The notes beneath the pieces are model-generated. The model was not told the DNA's origin, ran no database searches, and saw only the letters and a list, made by a program, of their open reading frames with translations. The position numbers were made by a program, and so were the translations under genes. Source: an uncultured Gemmatimonadota bacterium (GTDB taxonomy: Bacteria; Gemmatimonadota; Gemmatimonadetes; Gemmatimonadales; Gemmatimonadaceae). From it: a stretch of 64,000 nucleotides of DNA. Where the stretch lies: positions 1-64,000 of the forward strand of contig CAIRYG010000013.1 of NCBI GenBank assembly GCA_903882745.1. Direction: 5' to 3'. Shown one piece after another: positions 38,288 to 48,046 of the stretch; position 1 is the first letter of the stretch, and each line of letters begins with the position of its first letter.

Positions 38288-39772
38288 ATGGCCACCTTGG
38301 TAGCATCCAGCTACATCACACGTCTTGAGCTTCGACACCGCGCCCTTGGGCTGCAGCGTCGACGTTTTTGGCGTGAGGTGACCTACGGGTTCATTTTGGT
38401 CTTTGCGGATGTCCTGACCCTCTCGACGATCTTTGCGTTGGTCGCACTGTTGCCGTTGGACGGGTTGCTCCCCTCGTTGGGCGATGGCGCCGAAACGTTT
38501 TTCCGCGGCCTGATTCCGCAGACGACGACCGCGTTGCTCCGTCGTGTGACCTCCCTGATTTTCTGTTTGATGGTGACACGGTCCTACACGCAGACCGAGC
38601 GCCGGAAGCACGCGGGGCGAATGTTTGCTGCCCTGTTGCTGGGGCTTGTCCTCCCGCGGTGGGCCGAGACCTGGACCGTGAACATTCAGGCACGGTGGCT
38701 GGCTATTAGTGCGGTGCTGGCGGCGAGCTGGCTGGCGATGGTGCTTCAGCGTCGTTTGATGGCCGAAGCGTTACGCACCCTTGATCCGCGCCAGTTTGAT
38801 CCATCGCGAACGCTGATCGTTGGGCCTGCGAGCGATGTGGCGGCCGTGACGCGTGATTCCGGGGTGGTGGATGGCCGCTCAGGAGTGGTGAGTCCGACCT
38901 TTCTGCTGTCCCCGTCGTGGCCGACGGCGACGGCCGACAGTATGCGGGAGCTCTATGAACGACTCGCCGACTCCGCCGCTGACGCCATTGTTGTGGTCGG
39001 GTCGGTCTCTGACGCTGCACTCCAGGCGGTCATGATCGCGGCATCGAGCGCGGGGGTCAGCGTGTATGCCTCGCGTCGCGCGGCGTTCCGTCAACTCGAC
39101 GAACCGAGCTTTGTGTTGCGCCGTGCGGAGCCGTTGGCACTCTTGTCGCGACCGGCACTGGTGGGGTCGCAGTTGGTCGCCAAGCGCGTCATGGATGTGG
39201 TGGGCGCAACGATCGGCCTCGTGGTGCTCTCGCCCGTCTTGGCGCTTGTGGCGCTCGCCGTGCGGCTGACCTCTCCAGGCGCGGCGATCTTCAAGCAGGT
39301 GCGCGTTGGTCTCGGGGGCGAACCCTTCATGATGTATAAGTTCCGCACCATGGTGCAGAACGCGGAATCGCAGCAGGCCGAGCTCGAGCGCGGGAACGTC
39401 TATCCCAATGATCCGCTCTTCAAGCTGCCGCGGGACCCGCGTACGACCTCGCTTGGAATTTTCCTGCGGAAGTCGTCACTGGACGAGTTGCCGCAGTTGC
39501 TGAATGTGCTTCGGGGCGAGATGTCGCTGGTGGGACCTCGTCCGGCATTGCCCAAGGAAGTCGCGCGCTATAGCCAACACCACTTCATCCGGTTTGAAGC
39601 GCTCCCTGGGCTGACTGGGCCGTGGCAGGTCAGTGGCCGCAATGCGATTCTTGATTTTGAAGAGGTGGTGCGCTTGGAGGCGTCATACCTGCGCGGGTGG
39701 ACCGTGTGGCGAGACCTCATGATTGTGCTGCGGACGATTCCGGTGGTGCTCAGCATGAAGGGGGCGTTTTGA
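38288..39772 (+). CDS. polyprenyl-phosphate sugar phosphotransferase (WbaP/exopolysaccharide initiating type)
   Basis: 494 residues. About four N-terminal transmembrane helices (to about residue 160) are followed by a CoA-binding-like domain, then the C-terminal bacterial sugar transferase domain from KRVMDVVGATIGLVVLSPVL, with MYKFRTMVQNAE, SLDELPQLLNVLRGEMSLVGPRP and LTGPWQVSGRN. It transfers a sugar-1-phosphate from a nucleotide sugar to undecaprenyl phosphate and starts repeat-unit assembly. The first sugar (glucose, galactose or other) cannot be read. It leads the EPS operon. Confidence 0.93.
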   Translation: MATLVASSYITRLELRHRALGLQRRRFWREVTYGFILVFADVLTLSTIFALVALLPLDGLLPSLGDGAETFFRGLIPQTTTALLRRVTSLIFCLMVTRSYTQTERRKHAGRMFAALLLGLVLPRWAETWTVNIQARWLAISAVLAASWLAMVLQRRLMAEALRTLDPRQFDPSRTLIVGPASDVAAVTRDSGVVDGRSGVVSPTFLLSPSWPTATADSMRELYERLADSAADAIVVVGSVSDAALQAVMIAASSAGVSVYASRRAAFRQLDEPSFVLRRAEPLALLSRPALVGSQLVAKRVMDVVGATIGLVVLSPVLALVALAVRLTSPGAAIFKQVRVGLGGEPFMMYKFRTMVQNAESQQAELERGNVYPNDPLFKLPRDPRTTSLGIFLRKSSLDELPQLLNVLRGEMSLVGPRPALPKEVARYSQHHFIRFEALPGLTGPWQVSGRNAILDFEEVVRLEASYLRGWTVWRDLMIVLRTIPVVLSMKGAF

Positions 39773-39834
39773 CCTCTCGGGAAGCGGGTGCGGCGGTGAC
39801 TATAGACCGAGCCAATCGTTTAGTACATAGTGAA

Positions 39835-39858
39835 CAGGGACCGCGACCGCGGTCCCTG
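39835..39858. promoter_or_regulatory. hairpin in the leader of the wza-like gene
   Basis: A 10-bp perfect stem (cagggaccgc with gcggtccctg) around the loop GACC, located between the sugar transferase stop (39772) and the wza-like ATG (39886). It may act as partial terminator, mRNA processing site or leader structure. No U-run follows. Confidence 0.5.
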
Positions 39859-39885
39859 CGGCTCGTACTTTCAGCCTCGTCCTTC

Positions 39886-40542
39886 ATGTTTGGTTTGGCC
39901 ACGTTCCGTGCTCTGGCACTGGGATTCCTTGCGCTGTCGCTGGCGGGCTGCACGCCGCGAAGTCCTCGATCGCAGGCGGCCATGGTCGAGGTATCGCGCA
40001 GTGTGTCGTGGCTCGTGAGCGAGGGTGACGTGGTCACCTGGCGCGTCTACAATGACGCGTCGCTCTCCGGCAACGCCATTGTTGCCGCGGATGGCACCGT
40101 GTACGCGATCGGGCTTGGTCGCGTGCCGGTGGCCGGGATCTCGCTCGACTCGTTGAAGACGCTGTTTGCCGCCCGCTATGACAAAATCATTCAGGACGCG
40201 GCCGTCGATGCCTCGGTGCAGCGTGATCTCGTGGTGTACGGGCCGGCGCGTTCGATGACGCTGGTGCTCTCCGATCCGAGTCTCACGGTCCTGGGTTTGC
40301 TCGCGAAGGCTGGCTCCCAGAATGGGCAGACGCCGATTGTGTCGCTGGTGCATCCTGACGGGTCCCGCGAAATGATGCCGCGCGACGCGCGTCTGGGCAG
40401 TATCAACATCACGCGGGCCGATGGGATTTACGTCGAATCCTCGGACTTCATCTCGCGCAACGGCGGGACGTTTAACGCGTACTCGCAGCTCTTTGCATTC
40501 GTCGCAGGGGTCGCTGGGTTGCTCGGCCTCTTCTTGAGGTAG
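39886..40542 (+). CDS. wza: polysaccharide export lipoprotein (Wza-like)
   Basis: 218 residues from the ATG at 39886, chosen because it begins a lipoprotein signal (LALGFLALSLAGC); earlier in-frame starts overlap the previous gene. The polysaccharide export domain reads SEGDVVTWRVYND through DGTVYAIGLGRVPVAG, then a SLBB-like segment (DPSLTVLGLLAKAG) and a C-terminal hydrophobic helix (FVAGVAGLLGLFL). It is shorter than E. coli Wza (379 residues), lacking some ring domains. Predicted to form the outer-membrane exit channel with the Wzc-like protein encoded next. Confidence 0.85.
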   Translation: MFGLATFRALALGFLALSLAGCTPRSPRSQAAMVEVSRSVSWLVSEGDVVTWRVYNDASLSGNAIVAADGTVYAIGLGRVPVAGISLDSLKTLFAARYDKIIQDAAVDASVQRDLVVYGPARSMTLVLSDPSLTVLGLLAKAGSQNGQTPIVSLVHPDGSREMMPRDARLGSINITRADGIYVESSDFISRNGGTFNAYSQLFAFVAGVAGLLGLFLR

Positions 40543-40552
40543 CAGAGTTCTC

Positions 40553-42910
40553 GTGCAGAACCTCCCCGCAGTACAGTCCCCGTTCACCGAGCCGAACGCC
40601 GAGATCGACCTCCGGCGGGCATGGCTTACGGTATCGCGGAGTGCCTGGATTATCGTGGTGTGCGCGGGGCTTGCGCTCGCGGCTGCGGTCGTCGCCGTGC
40701 AACGCGTTAAGCCCACGTTCACGGCACAGGCCACCGTTCGTATTGAAAACCAGACCAAAACCCCCTCCAGGAACGCCATGGCGTATCTTGGGGGGCAGGA
40801 CTATTCCACCACCTTCGCGGTGGCAGAACAAATCATTCGCAGTCGGTCCCTCGCGCAGTTGGTTGTTGACGAGCTGGGGCTGCGTCTGAGTCTCGATTGG
40901 CCGGTGCGGACACAGCTGGGGACGTTGGTTGCCTCTGCGTCCACGCGACCCGATGCCCCGTCGATGGGGTACCGCCTCATGCAGGTGAACAGGACGTTCG
41001 AAGTCCATCCGCTGGCGGGAGAGGACACGCTGTACGGCGTGTATCCGGACACCGGCGAAATTCAGTTGATGGGTGGATCGCTACGCCTGACCTCGGTGGG
41101 GCGCGCTACGGCACGAATCATTCTGCAGGTGCGACCGCGTTTAGAAATGTCGGAAGGGCTGCGCAATTCCATTTCGGTGGAGCAGACCAACAAGGAAGCG
41201 AATGTGATCGCGATCGGCTATGCCGGTCCGGACTCGCTCAACGTGTTGAAAATCCCCAACGCGATTGCGTATCGGTTCGTCACCGCCCGTGGAACAGAGC
41301 AGGTCGCCGCCGCGAAGGGGCAGACGCGCTACCTCAAGGATCAAGAGATTGCGCTCGAGACCGATGCCGCCACGTACGAGGCTCAGGTGCAGGATTTCCT
41401 CGAAAAAGAGGGCATCCCCAGCATTCAGCAGCATCAGGCCACGCTCTCGGCCGAGATGCAGCAGCTCGAGGCGGGCCGCCGCGACCTGCAGTCGCAAAAG
41501 GATAACATCTCCCGGGCGATGGCGACGTTGCTTGAGGCGGATACCGCTGGGATCAAGGAGCGGTGGCTGCGTCGCTTGCAGGCCACGCCGGACTTCTTGC
41601 GCTCCGGCGCAGCGGCGCAGGATGCCGTGATTGTGGACCAGCTCATTACTGCACGCAACGACCTGATGTTGAAGGTCTACGCGAACAACCAGCAGGTCCG
41701 CGACATCGATAAGAAGATTGCGGAGCGGTACGAATCCGTGCGCATTCGTACCCAGACGTATCTGGCCAATCTTGACGCATCGATGGCGGCCGTTGAGCCG
41801 CGCATTCGGGTGCTGAACACGAAGCTGCTGCGTATTCCCGAGCAGTCGGCGACACTCAACAAGATGGTGCGCAACCAGAAGATCGTGGAGTCCATGATCG
41901 AACTGGTGCAGACGCGGTTGAAGGAAGCCGAGATTAGTGCGGCCGTAACGGATAGCTCAGCTTCGGTGCTGGACGAGGCAATGGCGGCGGGCCGTCAGGC
42001 CACGTCGTCAACGACGTTAATCTTTGCCGTCGCTGTATTCTCTGGCCTCTTCGTCGGCTTGGCGGTCGCCTTCCTCCGTGAATGGCTCGACACGACGATT
42101 CGGACCGAGATTGATTTGGCGAACATTGTCGGGGTCACGGTGGTGGGCATTATCCCGAACTTGCAGCAGCAGGCACGCTCGGTGGGGTATCGATTACCAA
42201 CGCCTGCCGATGGCGACCAGAACAAACCGGCAGCGGGGCGCGAATATCAAACGCCCGCGGCCGAAGCCTACCGCACGCTCCGTACGAATCTCAACTATCT
42301 GACCCCGCCCCGCCCGCCCCGTGTGATTGTCGTGACCAGCGCGCTGCCGGGCGACGGAAAGACGACCACCGCGGTGAACCTCGCCGTAACCCTCGCGCAT
42401 GCGGGGCAACGGGTGATTCTGATCGATGCGGAAACGCGTCGTGGAACCGTGCACGATGTGTTTGGTATTCCGCCGGCTCCAGGATTCTTCGACCTGATGT
42501 ACGGGCAGGCCTCGCCGGGCGAGTGCATCCGCCGCGTCCAGATGGAAGGAGGAGGAACGCTCGACGTGCTACCGCTCGGTAGCGCACCAAGCGTGAACCC
42601 GGCTGACTTGCTGGTGGCGGGTCGTCTCCAGCCGCTCTTTGAGCGACTCCGCGGCCAGTACGACTACGTGCTCATTGATACGCCGCCGCTCAACCTCTTT
42701 ACCGACGGCGCGTTGATTGGCGCCCAGGCGGACGCGCTGTTGCTGGTTGCGCGCGCCGACAAGACCGACCGCGAGGAACTGCGGTTCGCGGTACAACAGC
42801 TCCGCAATGTGAACGTGACCCTTGCCGGCACGATCCTGAACGACGTCGAGTTCCGCCGCAGTTCGCGGTACCGGCTCGGCTACGGCTACTACTACGATTA
42901 TGCCCGCTGA
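40553..42910 (+). CDS. wzc: Wzc-like polysaccharide co-polymerase with BY-kinase domain
   Basis: 785 residues, GTG start. A Wzz domain with the first transmembrane helix near residues 25-48, a long periplasmic coiled coil (about 250-460), a second helix (TTLIFAVAVFSGLFVGLAVAF) and a cytoplasmic tyrosine kinase. Walker A SALPGDGKTTTAVNL, Walker A' LIDAETRRGT and Walker B VLIDTPPLN are intact. The C-terminus is a Tyr cluster, YGYYYDYAR, the autophosphorylation target. CpsB at 36051 is the expected phosphatase. The stop overlaps the next start by 11 bases. Confidence 0.93.
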   Translation: MQNLPAVQSPFTEPNAEIDLRRAWLTVSRSAWIIVVCAGLALAAAVVAVQRVKPTFTAQATVRIENQTKTPSRNAMAYLGGQDYSTTFAVAEQIIRSRSLAQLVVDELGLRLSLDWPVRTQLGTLVASASTRPDAPSMGYRLMQVNRTFEVHPLAGEDTLYGVYPDTGEIQLMGGSLRLTSVGRATARIILQVRPRLEMSEGLRNSISVEQTNKEANVIAIGYAGPDSLNVLKIPNAIAYRFVTARGTEQVAAAKGQTRYLKDQEIALETDAATYEAQVQDFLEKEGIPSIQQHQATLSAEMQQLEAGRRDLQSQKDNISRAMATLLEADTAGIKERWLRRLQATPDFLRSGAAAQDAVIVDQLITARNDLMLKVYANNQQVRDIDKKIAERYESVRIRTQTYLANLDASMAAVEPRIRVLNTKLLRIPEQSATLNKMVRNQKIVESMIELVQTRLKEAEISAAVTDSSASVLDEAMAAGRQATSSTTLIFAVAVFSGLFVGLAVAFLREWLDTTIRTEIDLANIVGVTVVGIIPNLQQQARSVGYRLPTPADGDQNKPAAGREYQTPAAEAYRTLRTNLNYLTPPRPPRVIVVTSALPGDGKTTTAVNLAVTLAHAGQRVILIDAETRRGTVHDVFGIPPAPGFFDLMYGQASPGECIRRVQMEGGGTLDVLPLGSAPSVNPADLLVAGRLQPLFERLRGQYDYVLIDTPPLNLFTDGALIGAQADALLLVARADKTDREELRFAVQQLRNVNVTLAGTILNDVEFRRSSRYRLGYGYYYDYAR

Positions 42911-43559
42911 TCAGTTTCGCGCACGAACGTCGCCGTACGGGGCCGCTGGTGAGCGGCCCAGTGAGGACGTGATTCCCGATATCCTTGACGCGCGGAGCGA
43001 AAAACTTCCGTCGAGCGGGCAGCTGAGCGCGGCCGCAATCGCTGGACTCTGTCTGTTCGCGTTCGAGTTGTATATCGCGTGGGAAGTTTTTTTGGTTTCC
43101 CTCGTCATTTCGTTCCTGATGTGGTGGCTCCTCGACCAACCGTGGTCCGGAAGACGGCGTCGGACGCGTCGGCGTGGCATCACCTCGCGCTTGCTGTATA
43201 TGAGCACGTTGCTGATTGCGGGGATGTGGCTGGCGGTGATGTTCATTTTCCGCGCCAGTGATCCCTCCCTCGCGACCGGGTTCAATAGTACGCTTCCGGA
43301 ATCGATGCTTGGCGTCGACATCGGTGCCCTCGCGCAACTCAACGGCATGAAGGGTGGGCCGGCCGCGCGTACGGTGAGTCCGATTGTGACGCAGGAGACG
43401 AATCTCGCGCCGTTCAGTCTGTTCGCGCACGGAACCTTCTCCACGATCTCGATTGCGCTGTTGGGGTATGCCGTGGTCGTGGGGCGCCGCCGGCGTCGCC
43501 GCCGCCTGCGCGACGGTATGGAGCGCGAGGCGCGCGCTTCCTCGCCGCCGTCGCGGTAA
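42900..43559 (+). CDS. membrane protein of unknown function in EPS operon
   Basis: 219 residues. Hydrophilic N-terminus of about 40 residues, then helices around LCLFAFELYIAWEVFLVSLVISFLM (probably two spans in succession), LLYMSTLLIAGMWLAVMFIF and FSTISIALLGYAVVV, with Arg-rich clusters at cytoplasmic ends ([18 protein letters not shown]). No known domain. The 11-bp overlap with wzc and placement before the polymerase suggest a role in polysaccharide assembly, but this is from context only. Confidence 0.75.
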   Translation: MPADQFRARTSPYGAAGERPSEDVIPDILDARSEKLPSSGQLSAAAIAGLCLFAFELYIAWEVFLVSLVISFLMWWLLDQPWSGRRRRTRRRGITSRLLYMSTLLIAGMWLAVMFIFRASDPSLATGFNSTLPESMLGVDIGALAQLNGMKGGPAARTVSPIVTQETNLAPFSLFAHGTFSTISIALLGYAVVVGRRRRRRRLRDGMEREARASSPPSR

Positions 43560-43577
43560 CGGATAAGCCGGGCGCCC

Positions 43578-45185
43578 GTGGCGGCCCCAGTCGTCCCATT
43601 CCCGACGCCCGCCCAGACCGGGACGGCGCACTCGCCGCGCCACACAACGTCGGTGCGGAGTCGCTTCGGCTTACCGCACGTCGTGCTCTCCATGTGGGCC
43701 GTGTTCTTAGTGGCCATGTGGTTCGGTGTGGGTGGCGGGCTCTCGAGCTACATCTACGTCGTGGTGGCGGTGCTCGTCGGCGTGTTGTTGCACGAGAAAG
43801 CACCCGTGGCGTACATCACGTTCAGTATGTCGCTCTGGTGGTACACCCCCTTCATTCGACGGGTGCTCAACCTGCGTCACGGTTGGAACCCCACCGACGC
43901 GACGTTGTTGGCCCCGCAGATTGTTGCGGCGGTCGCGTTGGTCACGATCGCTCGCTACTCGCGTGAGTTGCGCGGACGGCTCTACTTGCCGTTTGTGCTC
44001 GTGCTGATTGCCCTCGCGTATGCCTATGCGATCGGGCTGGTCAATGGCGGCGTGGTTCCCGCGACGTATGCCTTGCTGACCTGGATTGCACCGCTGGTGT
44101 TCGGTGTCCATCTCGGATTGCGGTGGCGTCAATATCCGGAACTGAGTACGTCCATACGAGAGGCATTCGCCTGGTTCCTGCCTTTCATGGCGCTCTATGG
44201 CATCTATCAGTTTGCATTTCTCCCCGACTGGGATCGCGCCTGGCTCGTGAACGCGCAGATGCGCAGTCTCGGCGTGCCGTTTCCTTTCCTTATTCGCGTG
44301 TTCGGAACGCTGAACACGCCCGGCCCGTACGCGGCATTTCTGCTCGTTGGGTCAATCCTTGGAATTCAAGGCAAGGGGTTCCTGCGGTATCCGGCCATCG
44401 CGTTCTCGCTCGTTGCGCTGTTACTCACGCGGACGCGTGCCGCTTGGGTGGCCTTCATCATTGGGCTCGTGTTGCAGGGGTTGTCGCAGCCGGTCCTGCG
44501 TTTCCCCAAACGCACGCTCACGATTCTCATCGTGGCGTTGCTGGCCCTTCCCCTCGCGAACAGCACGCAGTTCAAAGATTCGTTCGTGTCGCGCATTAGC
44601 TCACTCAAGAACATCTCGGCGGACGCGAGCTTCGTGAAGCGCATGAACTTCGGCGAATCCGCGGTCGCGTCGATTTTGGACGACGCCGAAGGCACAGGGC
44701 TCGGGAATACCGGCGGCGCCATTAAGCTGCGAGCGGGCGGTGGCGTCCGCTCGTTGGATAATGGATTTCTGGAAGTGTTCTTTATCTTCGGGTGGGTGGG
44801 CGGCGCGCTGTTCTTCCTCGGACTCGCGGGACTCTTGCTCCAGTCCCTGCGATTTGCCGAGACGAAACGTGATCCGTACGCGGGAACCTTCCGTGCCTGT
44901 GCTGTGGCGCTCATCTCGATTCTGCCCATCGGTGAGGTGTTCACGGGATCGTCGGGCACGTTGCTGTGGTCGATGATTGGACTCGGGCTCTCCGCGCATG
45001 CCTACCACCAGACCACCGGCTTAGCCTTGCGATCGCGGGCCTGGGAAGCCGCCCGTGCGCGGTCGGCGCTGCCAGGGATGAAGCCTCGGATGACGCCAGG
45101 GATGACGCCGGGGATGGTGCCATTCCCGATGTCCCCAGCAGCGCCGGTGCCAATGCCAACGCCGGTGAGCCCGGTTCGTCGCTGA
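43578..45185 (+). CDS. O-antigen ligase/polymerase-like membrane protein (Wzy candidate)
   Basis: 535 residues, GTG start, roughly 11-12 predicted membrane spans with a large periplasmic loop between (SLKNISADASFVKR and following). The segment IRVFGTLNTPGPYAAFLL and LLTRTRAAWVAFIIGL match the Wzy_C/O-antigen ligase family. In this locus the likely job is polymerisation of lipid-linked repeat units in the periplasm. The tail carries low-complexity Met/Pro repeats from a 12-bp array. It ends one base into the next start (TGATG). Confidence 0.85.
   Translation: MAAPVVPFPTPAQTGTAHSPRHTTSVRSRFGLPHVVLSMWAVFLVAMWFGVGGGLSSYIYVVVAVLVGVLLHEKAPVAYITFSMSLWWYTPFIRRVLNLRHGWNPTDATLLAPQIVAAVALVTIARYSRELRGRLYLPFVLVLIALAYAYAIGLVNGGVVPATYALLTWIAPLVFGVHLGLRWRQYPELSTSIREAFAWFLPFMALYGIYQFAFLPDWDRAWLVNAQMRSLGVPFPFLIRVFGTLNTPGPYAAFLLVGSILGIQGKGFLRYPAIAFSLVALLLTRTRAAWVAFIIGLVLQGLSQPVLRFPKRTLTILIVALLALPLANSTQFKDSFVSRISSLKNISADASFVKRMNFGESAVASILDDAEGTGLGNTGGAIKLRAGGGVRSLDNGFLEVFFIFGWVGGALFFLGLAGLLLQSLRFAETKRDPYAGTFRACAVALISILPIGEVFTGSSGTLLWSMIGLGLSAHAYHQTTGLALRSRAWEAARARSALPGMKPRMTPGMTPGMVPFPMSPAAPVPMPTPVSPVRR
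45078..45125. repeat. degenerate 12-bp repeat, four units
   Basis: Units atgaagcctcgg, atgacgccaggg, atgacgccgggg and atggtgccattc encode MKPR-MTPG-MTPG-MVPF in the C-terminal tail of the polymerase. Confidence 0.7.
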
Positions 45186-46162
45186 TGCGCGGAGCCGGCG
45201 CCGTTCGTCGGCTCGCGACTGCCGTGCGCCGCCGTCTCGCACCACGTGGCGTGATTCTGCTGTACCATCGAGTGGCCGCGCCCGCGCACGACCCAGATGC
45301 TTTGGCTGTGACGCCCGCGCACTTTGACGAGCAGCTGCGGATCCTCAGCACGCTCGCTGAACCGCTTGCGCTCGATGAGTTCGAACGTCGACGTACAGAC
45401 GGAACGCTTCCGGCGCGTGCCGTGGCCCTGACGTTTGACGACGGCTACCGCGATAACCTCACGGCCGCTGCACCCGCCTTGGCTCGCGCCGGAATTCCCG
45501 CGACCGTCTTCGTGACCACGGGACGCACCGGCGCATTGCGCGGCTTTTGGTGGGACGAACTCGCGGCGATGCTGCTGCCCGGTACGCATGAGCCTCGATC
45601 GCTGCCCGTGTGCCTCGATGATGGCGGGCCGACGCAACTCGACTTCCTGCCAACGCAGGCGCACGTGGTCCACGCGGCGCTCGCAGAACGGCTGCGCGTT
45701 GCCTCCGCGGACGCGCGCGATCGCACCATCGATGCCATTGCTGCGTCGCTCGGACACCCGCTTCCTGACCCAGAAGTCGCGCGCGCCTGTGACAATGAGG
45801 AGCTCCGTGCGCTCGCCGCAACCCCGGGGATCTCCTTAGGTGCACACAGCGTGACGCACTCCGTGATGGCGCGGCAGTCGCCGCGAGAACTGCGGATCGA
45901 AGCCGTTGAGAGCCGGGCACAACTCACCGCCATACGTGGCGGAATCGCGCCCACCGCGTTCGCCTATCCCTACGGCGCCACGCGCGATATCTCGGCTGCT
46001 GCGGTGGACGCGGTCCGCGCTGCGGGATACACGATGGCCTGCGCCAATGTTCCGGCCGCTGCCTGGCGCGAGAGCGATCCTTTTCAACTCCCACGCCACC
46101 TCGTTCGCGATTGGGATGCGGCCACCTTCCGGCCTACGCTTGCGCAGTGGTTCCGCGAGTGA
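45185..46162 (+). CDS. polysaccharide deacetylase (NodB-type)
   Basis: 325 residues from the ATG overlapping the preceding stop by one base. The NodB domain is shown by VILLYHRV, the motif LTFDDGYRDN (catalytic Asp and metal Asp), and the metal histidines in LGAHSVTHSVMA; AFAYPYGATRD follows. No signal peptide is seen, although a basic N-terminus may be membrane-peripheral. It probably removes N-acetyl or O-acetyl groups from the polysaccharide or a precursor. Confidence 0.9.
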   Translation: MRGAGAVRRLATAVRRRLAPRGVILLYHRVAAPAHDPDALAVTPAHFDEQLRILSTLAEPLALDEFERRRTDGTLPARAVALTFDDGYRDNLTAAAPALARAGIPATVFVTTGRTGALRGFWWDELAAMLLPGTHEPRSLPVCLDDGGPTQLDFLPTQAHVVHAALAERLRVASADARDRTIDAIAASLGHPLPDPEVARACDNEELRALAATPGISLGAHSVTHSVMARQSPRELRIEAVESRAQLTAIRGGIAPTAFAYPYGATRDISAAAVDAVRAAGYTMACANVPAAAWRESDPFQLPRHLVRDWDAATFRPTLAQWFRE

Positions 46163-47118
46163 CGGCGACCAGCGCCTCTCCCCTGCGGACCCCGGTGGTG
46201 TTGCTGACGTTCAATCGGCCGGCGCTCACCCGGCGCGTGCTTGACGCCGTCGCGATTGCTGCTCCCACGCGGTTATACGTGGTGAGTGACGGACCGCGAG
46301 CCGACCATCCGGACGATGCGCGCTTAGTGGCGGAGGTCCGCGCCCTATTTGACGCATTGCCATGGGCCTGTGAGGTCATCCGCGATTTCGCGCCCGAGAA
46401 CATGGGGCTGCGGCGTCGCGTGTCGTCGGGACTCTCGGCGGCTTTCGCGGCTGACGAACGATTGATTGTGCTCGAGGACGATTGTTTGCCCCACGCCACG
46501 TTCTTTCCCTTTTGCGAGGCGTTGCTCGATCGCTTTGCGACGGACGAACGGGTGACGTCTATCACGGGGACAAACTTTCAGAATGGCCAGCGTCGCAGCG
46601 AGGCGAGTTATTATTTCTCGCATCGTCATCACGTGTGGGGATGGGCCTCGTGGCGTCGCGCCTGGCAGCAGTTTGATCTTGAGATGACCCGCTGGCCGAC
46701 CTTTGTGGCCGAAGGCGGCATGGCGACGGTCACCGATGATTCCTACGAGGAGTCGTACTGGACCCGCCTCTACTCACAGGCCTACCGCGGCGAACTCAAT
46801 ACATGGGCCTATCCGTGGTCGTTCAGTTGCGCGGTCGCGGGGGCGCTCTGCGTTCGTCCGGAGATGAATCTGGTCACGAACATCGGCGGGGCAGACGATC
46901 CAACGCATCCGAATCTCTCCGCGCGGTTGCACGATTTGCCGCTGGAGCCCCTCGGCGAACTGCGGCATCCGTCGGACATGGTGCGGCACCAGGCGGCTGA
47001 TATGTTCGAGTTTGACTGGGCGTTTCAGGGCAAGGAGCTACGTGAGCGGTTTGCGCCGCGTCGTGGATGGCGAGCCCTGTGGCCCAAGATCACGCACGCA
47101 CTCCGAGGACGCACATGA
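46159..47118 (+). CDS. GT2-like glycosyltransferase (GT-A fold)
   Basis: 319 residues from the GTG overlapping the deacetylase stop by four bases. The N-terminus PVVLLTFNRPALTRRVLDAV and the metal motif VLEDDCLPHATFF fit a GT-A-fold nucleotide-sugar transferase, of the kind often annotated as haemolysin-like HlpA/glycosyltransferase. HHVWGWASWRRAW is a conserved segment in that group. Sugar and acceptor unknown. Its stop overlaps the next ATG (ATGA). Confidence 0.85.
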   Translation: MTATSASPLRTPVVLLTFNRPALTRRVLDAVAIAAPTRLYVVSDGPRADHPDDARLVAEVRALFDALPWACEVIRDFAPENMGLRRRVSSGLSAAFAADERLIVLEDDCLPHATFFPFCEALLDRFATDERVTSITGTNFQNGQRRSEASYYFSHRHHVWGWASWRRAWQQFDLEMTRWPTFVAEGGMATVTDDSYEESYWTRLYSQAYRGELNTWAYPWSFSCAVAGALCVRPEMNLVTNIGGADDPTHPNLSARLHDLPLEPLGELRHPSDMVRHQAADMFEFDWAFQGKELRERFAPRRGWRALWPKITHALRGRT

Positions 47119-47999
47119 GCACGCACACGAGCACGAGCATGCCCCCGCTGCCGACGATCTCGCTCGTGACCCCGTCGTACAATCAAGGCGCGTGGCTCGA
47201 CGCGACCATGCGCTCCGTGCTCGATCAACGGTATCCCGCGTTGCAGTATGTGGTGATGGATGGCGGCAGCACGGATCAGAGCGTGGCAACCATCGAACGC
47301 CACGCGCCCGCGTTGGCGCACTGGCAGAGCCGTCCTGATTCGGGGCAGTACGATGCGATCAATAAAGGCTTTGCGCACACCGATGGCGAGATCATGGGAT
47401 GGCTGAACAGCGACGATCTGCATACGCCATGGACGCTGCGCACCGTCGGGGAGTTATTCGCGCGGTTCCCGGAAGTGGAATGCATTTCGTCACTGTTCCC
47501 GTTGTTCTGGGATACCGACGGTGGACTGACGGCGTGCGAGCCGCTGCAGGGGTTCTCGCGCCGCGCGATGCTGGCCGGGGAATTTCTCCCGACGGCGGGA
47601 TCCTCGTACGCGCAGGGATTCATCCAACAAGAGTCGACCTTTTGGCGGCGTTCGCTCTGGGAGCGCGCCGGCGGCGCGCTCGACGTGACCCAAACCCTCG
47701 CGGCCGACTTTGCCTTGTGGATGCGATTCTCCGCGCTGACGGATGTCGTGGGGGTCACGGTGCCACTCGCCGGGTTTCGTCGGCAGCCGATGCAGCGCAC
47801 GGCGACGGCAGGGGAGACGTATCGGCGACAAGCGGAGGCGTGCCTGCACGCCGCTGGCGGTGTGCGCCATGGTACGTGGGGTTCGCGACTGCGTCGTCAG
47901 CTCACGTCGCGCTGGCAGGCACGGTTGGGATTGCGTGATCCGGCGGCGCAGCTGCGCTACGATCCCTTTGCCGCACAGTGGCGTCTCGAGCGGCGCTAA
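47115..47999 (+). CDS. family 2 glycosyltransferase
   Basis: 294 residues, ATG in the ATGA overlap. The GT2 start TISLVTPSYNQGAWLDATM, the donor-binding VMDGGSTDQSV and the D-x-D-like MGWLNSDD are clear, followed by the acceptor-side QESTFWRRSLWERAGG. Cytoplasmic, probably adds one sugar to the lipid-linked unit. It is the last gene of the plus-strand run; the following genes are on the minus strand. Confidence 0.9.
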   Translation: MSTHTSTSMPPLPTISLVTPSYNQGAWLDATMRSVLDQRYPALQYVVMDGGSTDQSVATIERHAPALAHWQSRPDSGQYDAINKGFAHTDGEIMGWLNSDDLHTPWTLRTVGELFARFPEVECISSLFPLFWDTDGGLTACEPLQGFSRRAMLAGEFLPTAGSSYAQGFIQQESTFWRRSLWERAGGALDVTQTLAADFALWMRFSALTDVVGVTVPLAGFRRQPMQRTATAGETYRRQAEACLHAAGGVRHGTWGSRLRRQLTSRWQARLGLRDPAAQLRYDPFAAQWRLERR

Positions 48000-48046
48000 T
48001 CGATTGCGGGGCGCGCGCAGCCGCGTAGGTGCTGACGCGCAGCCGT

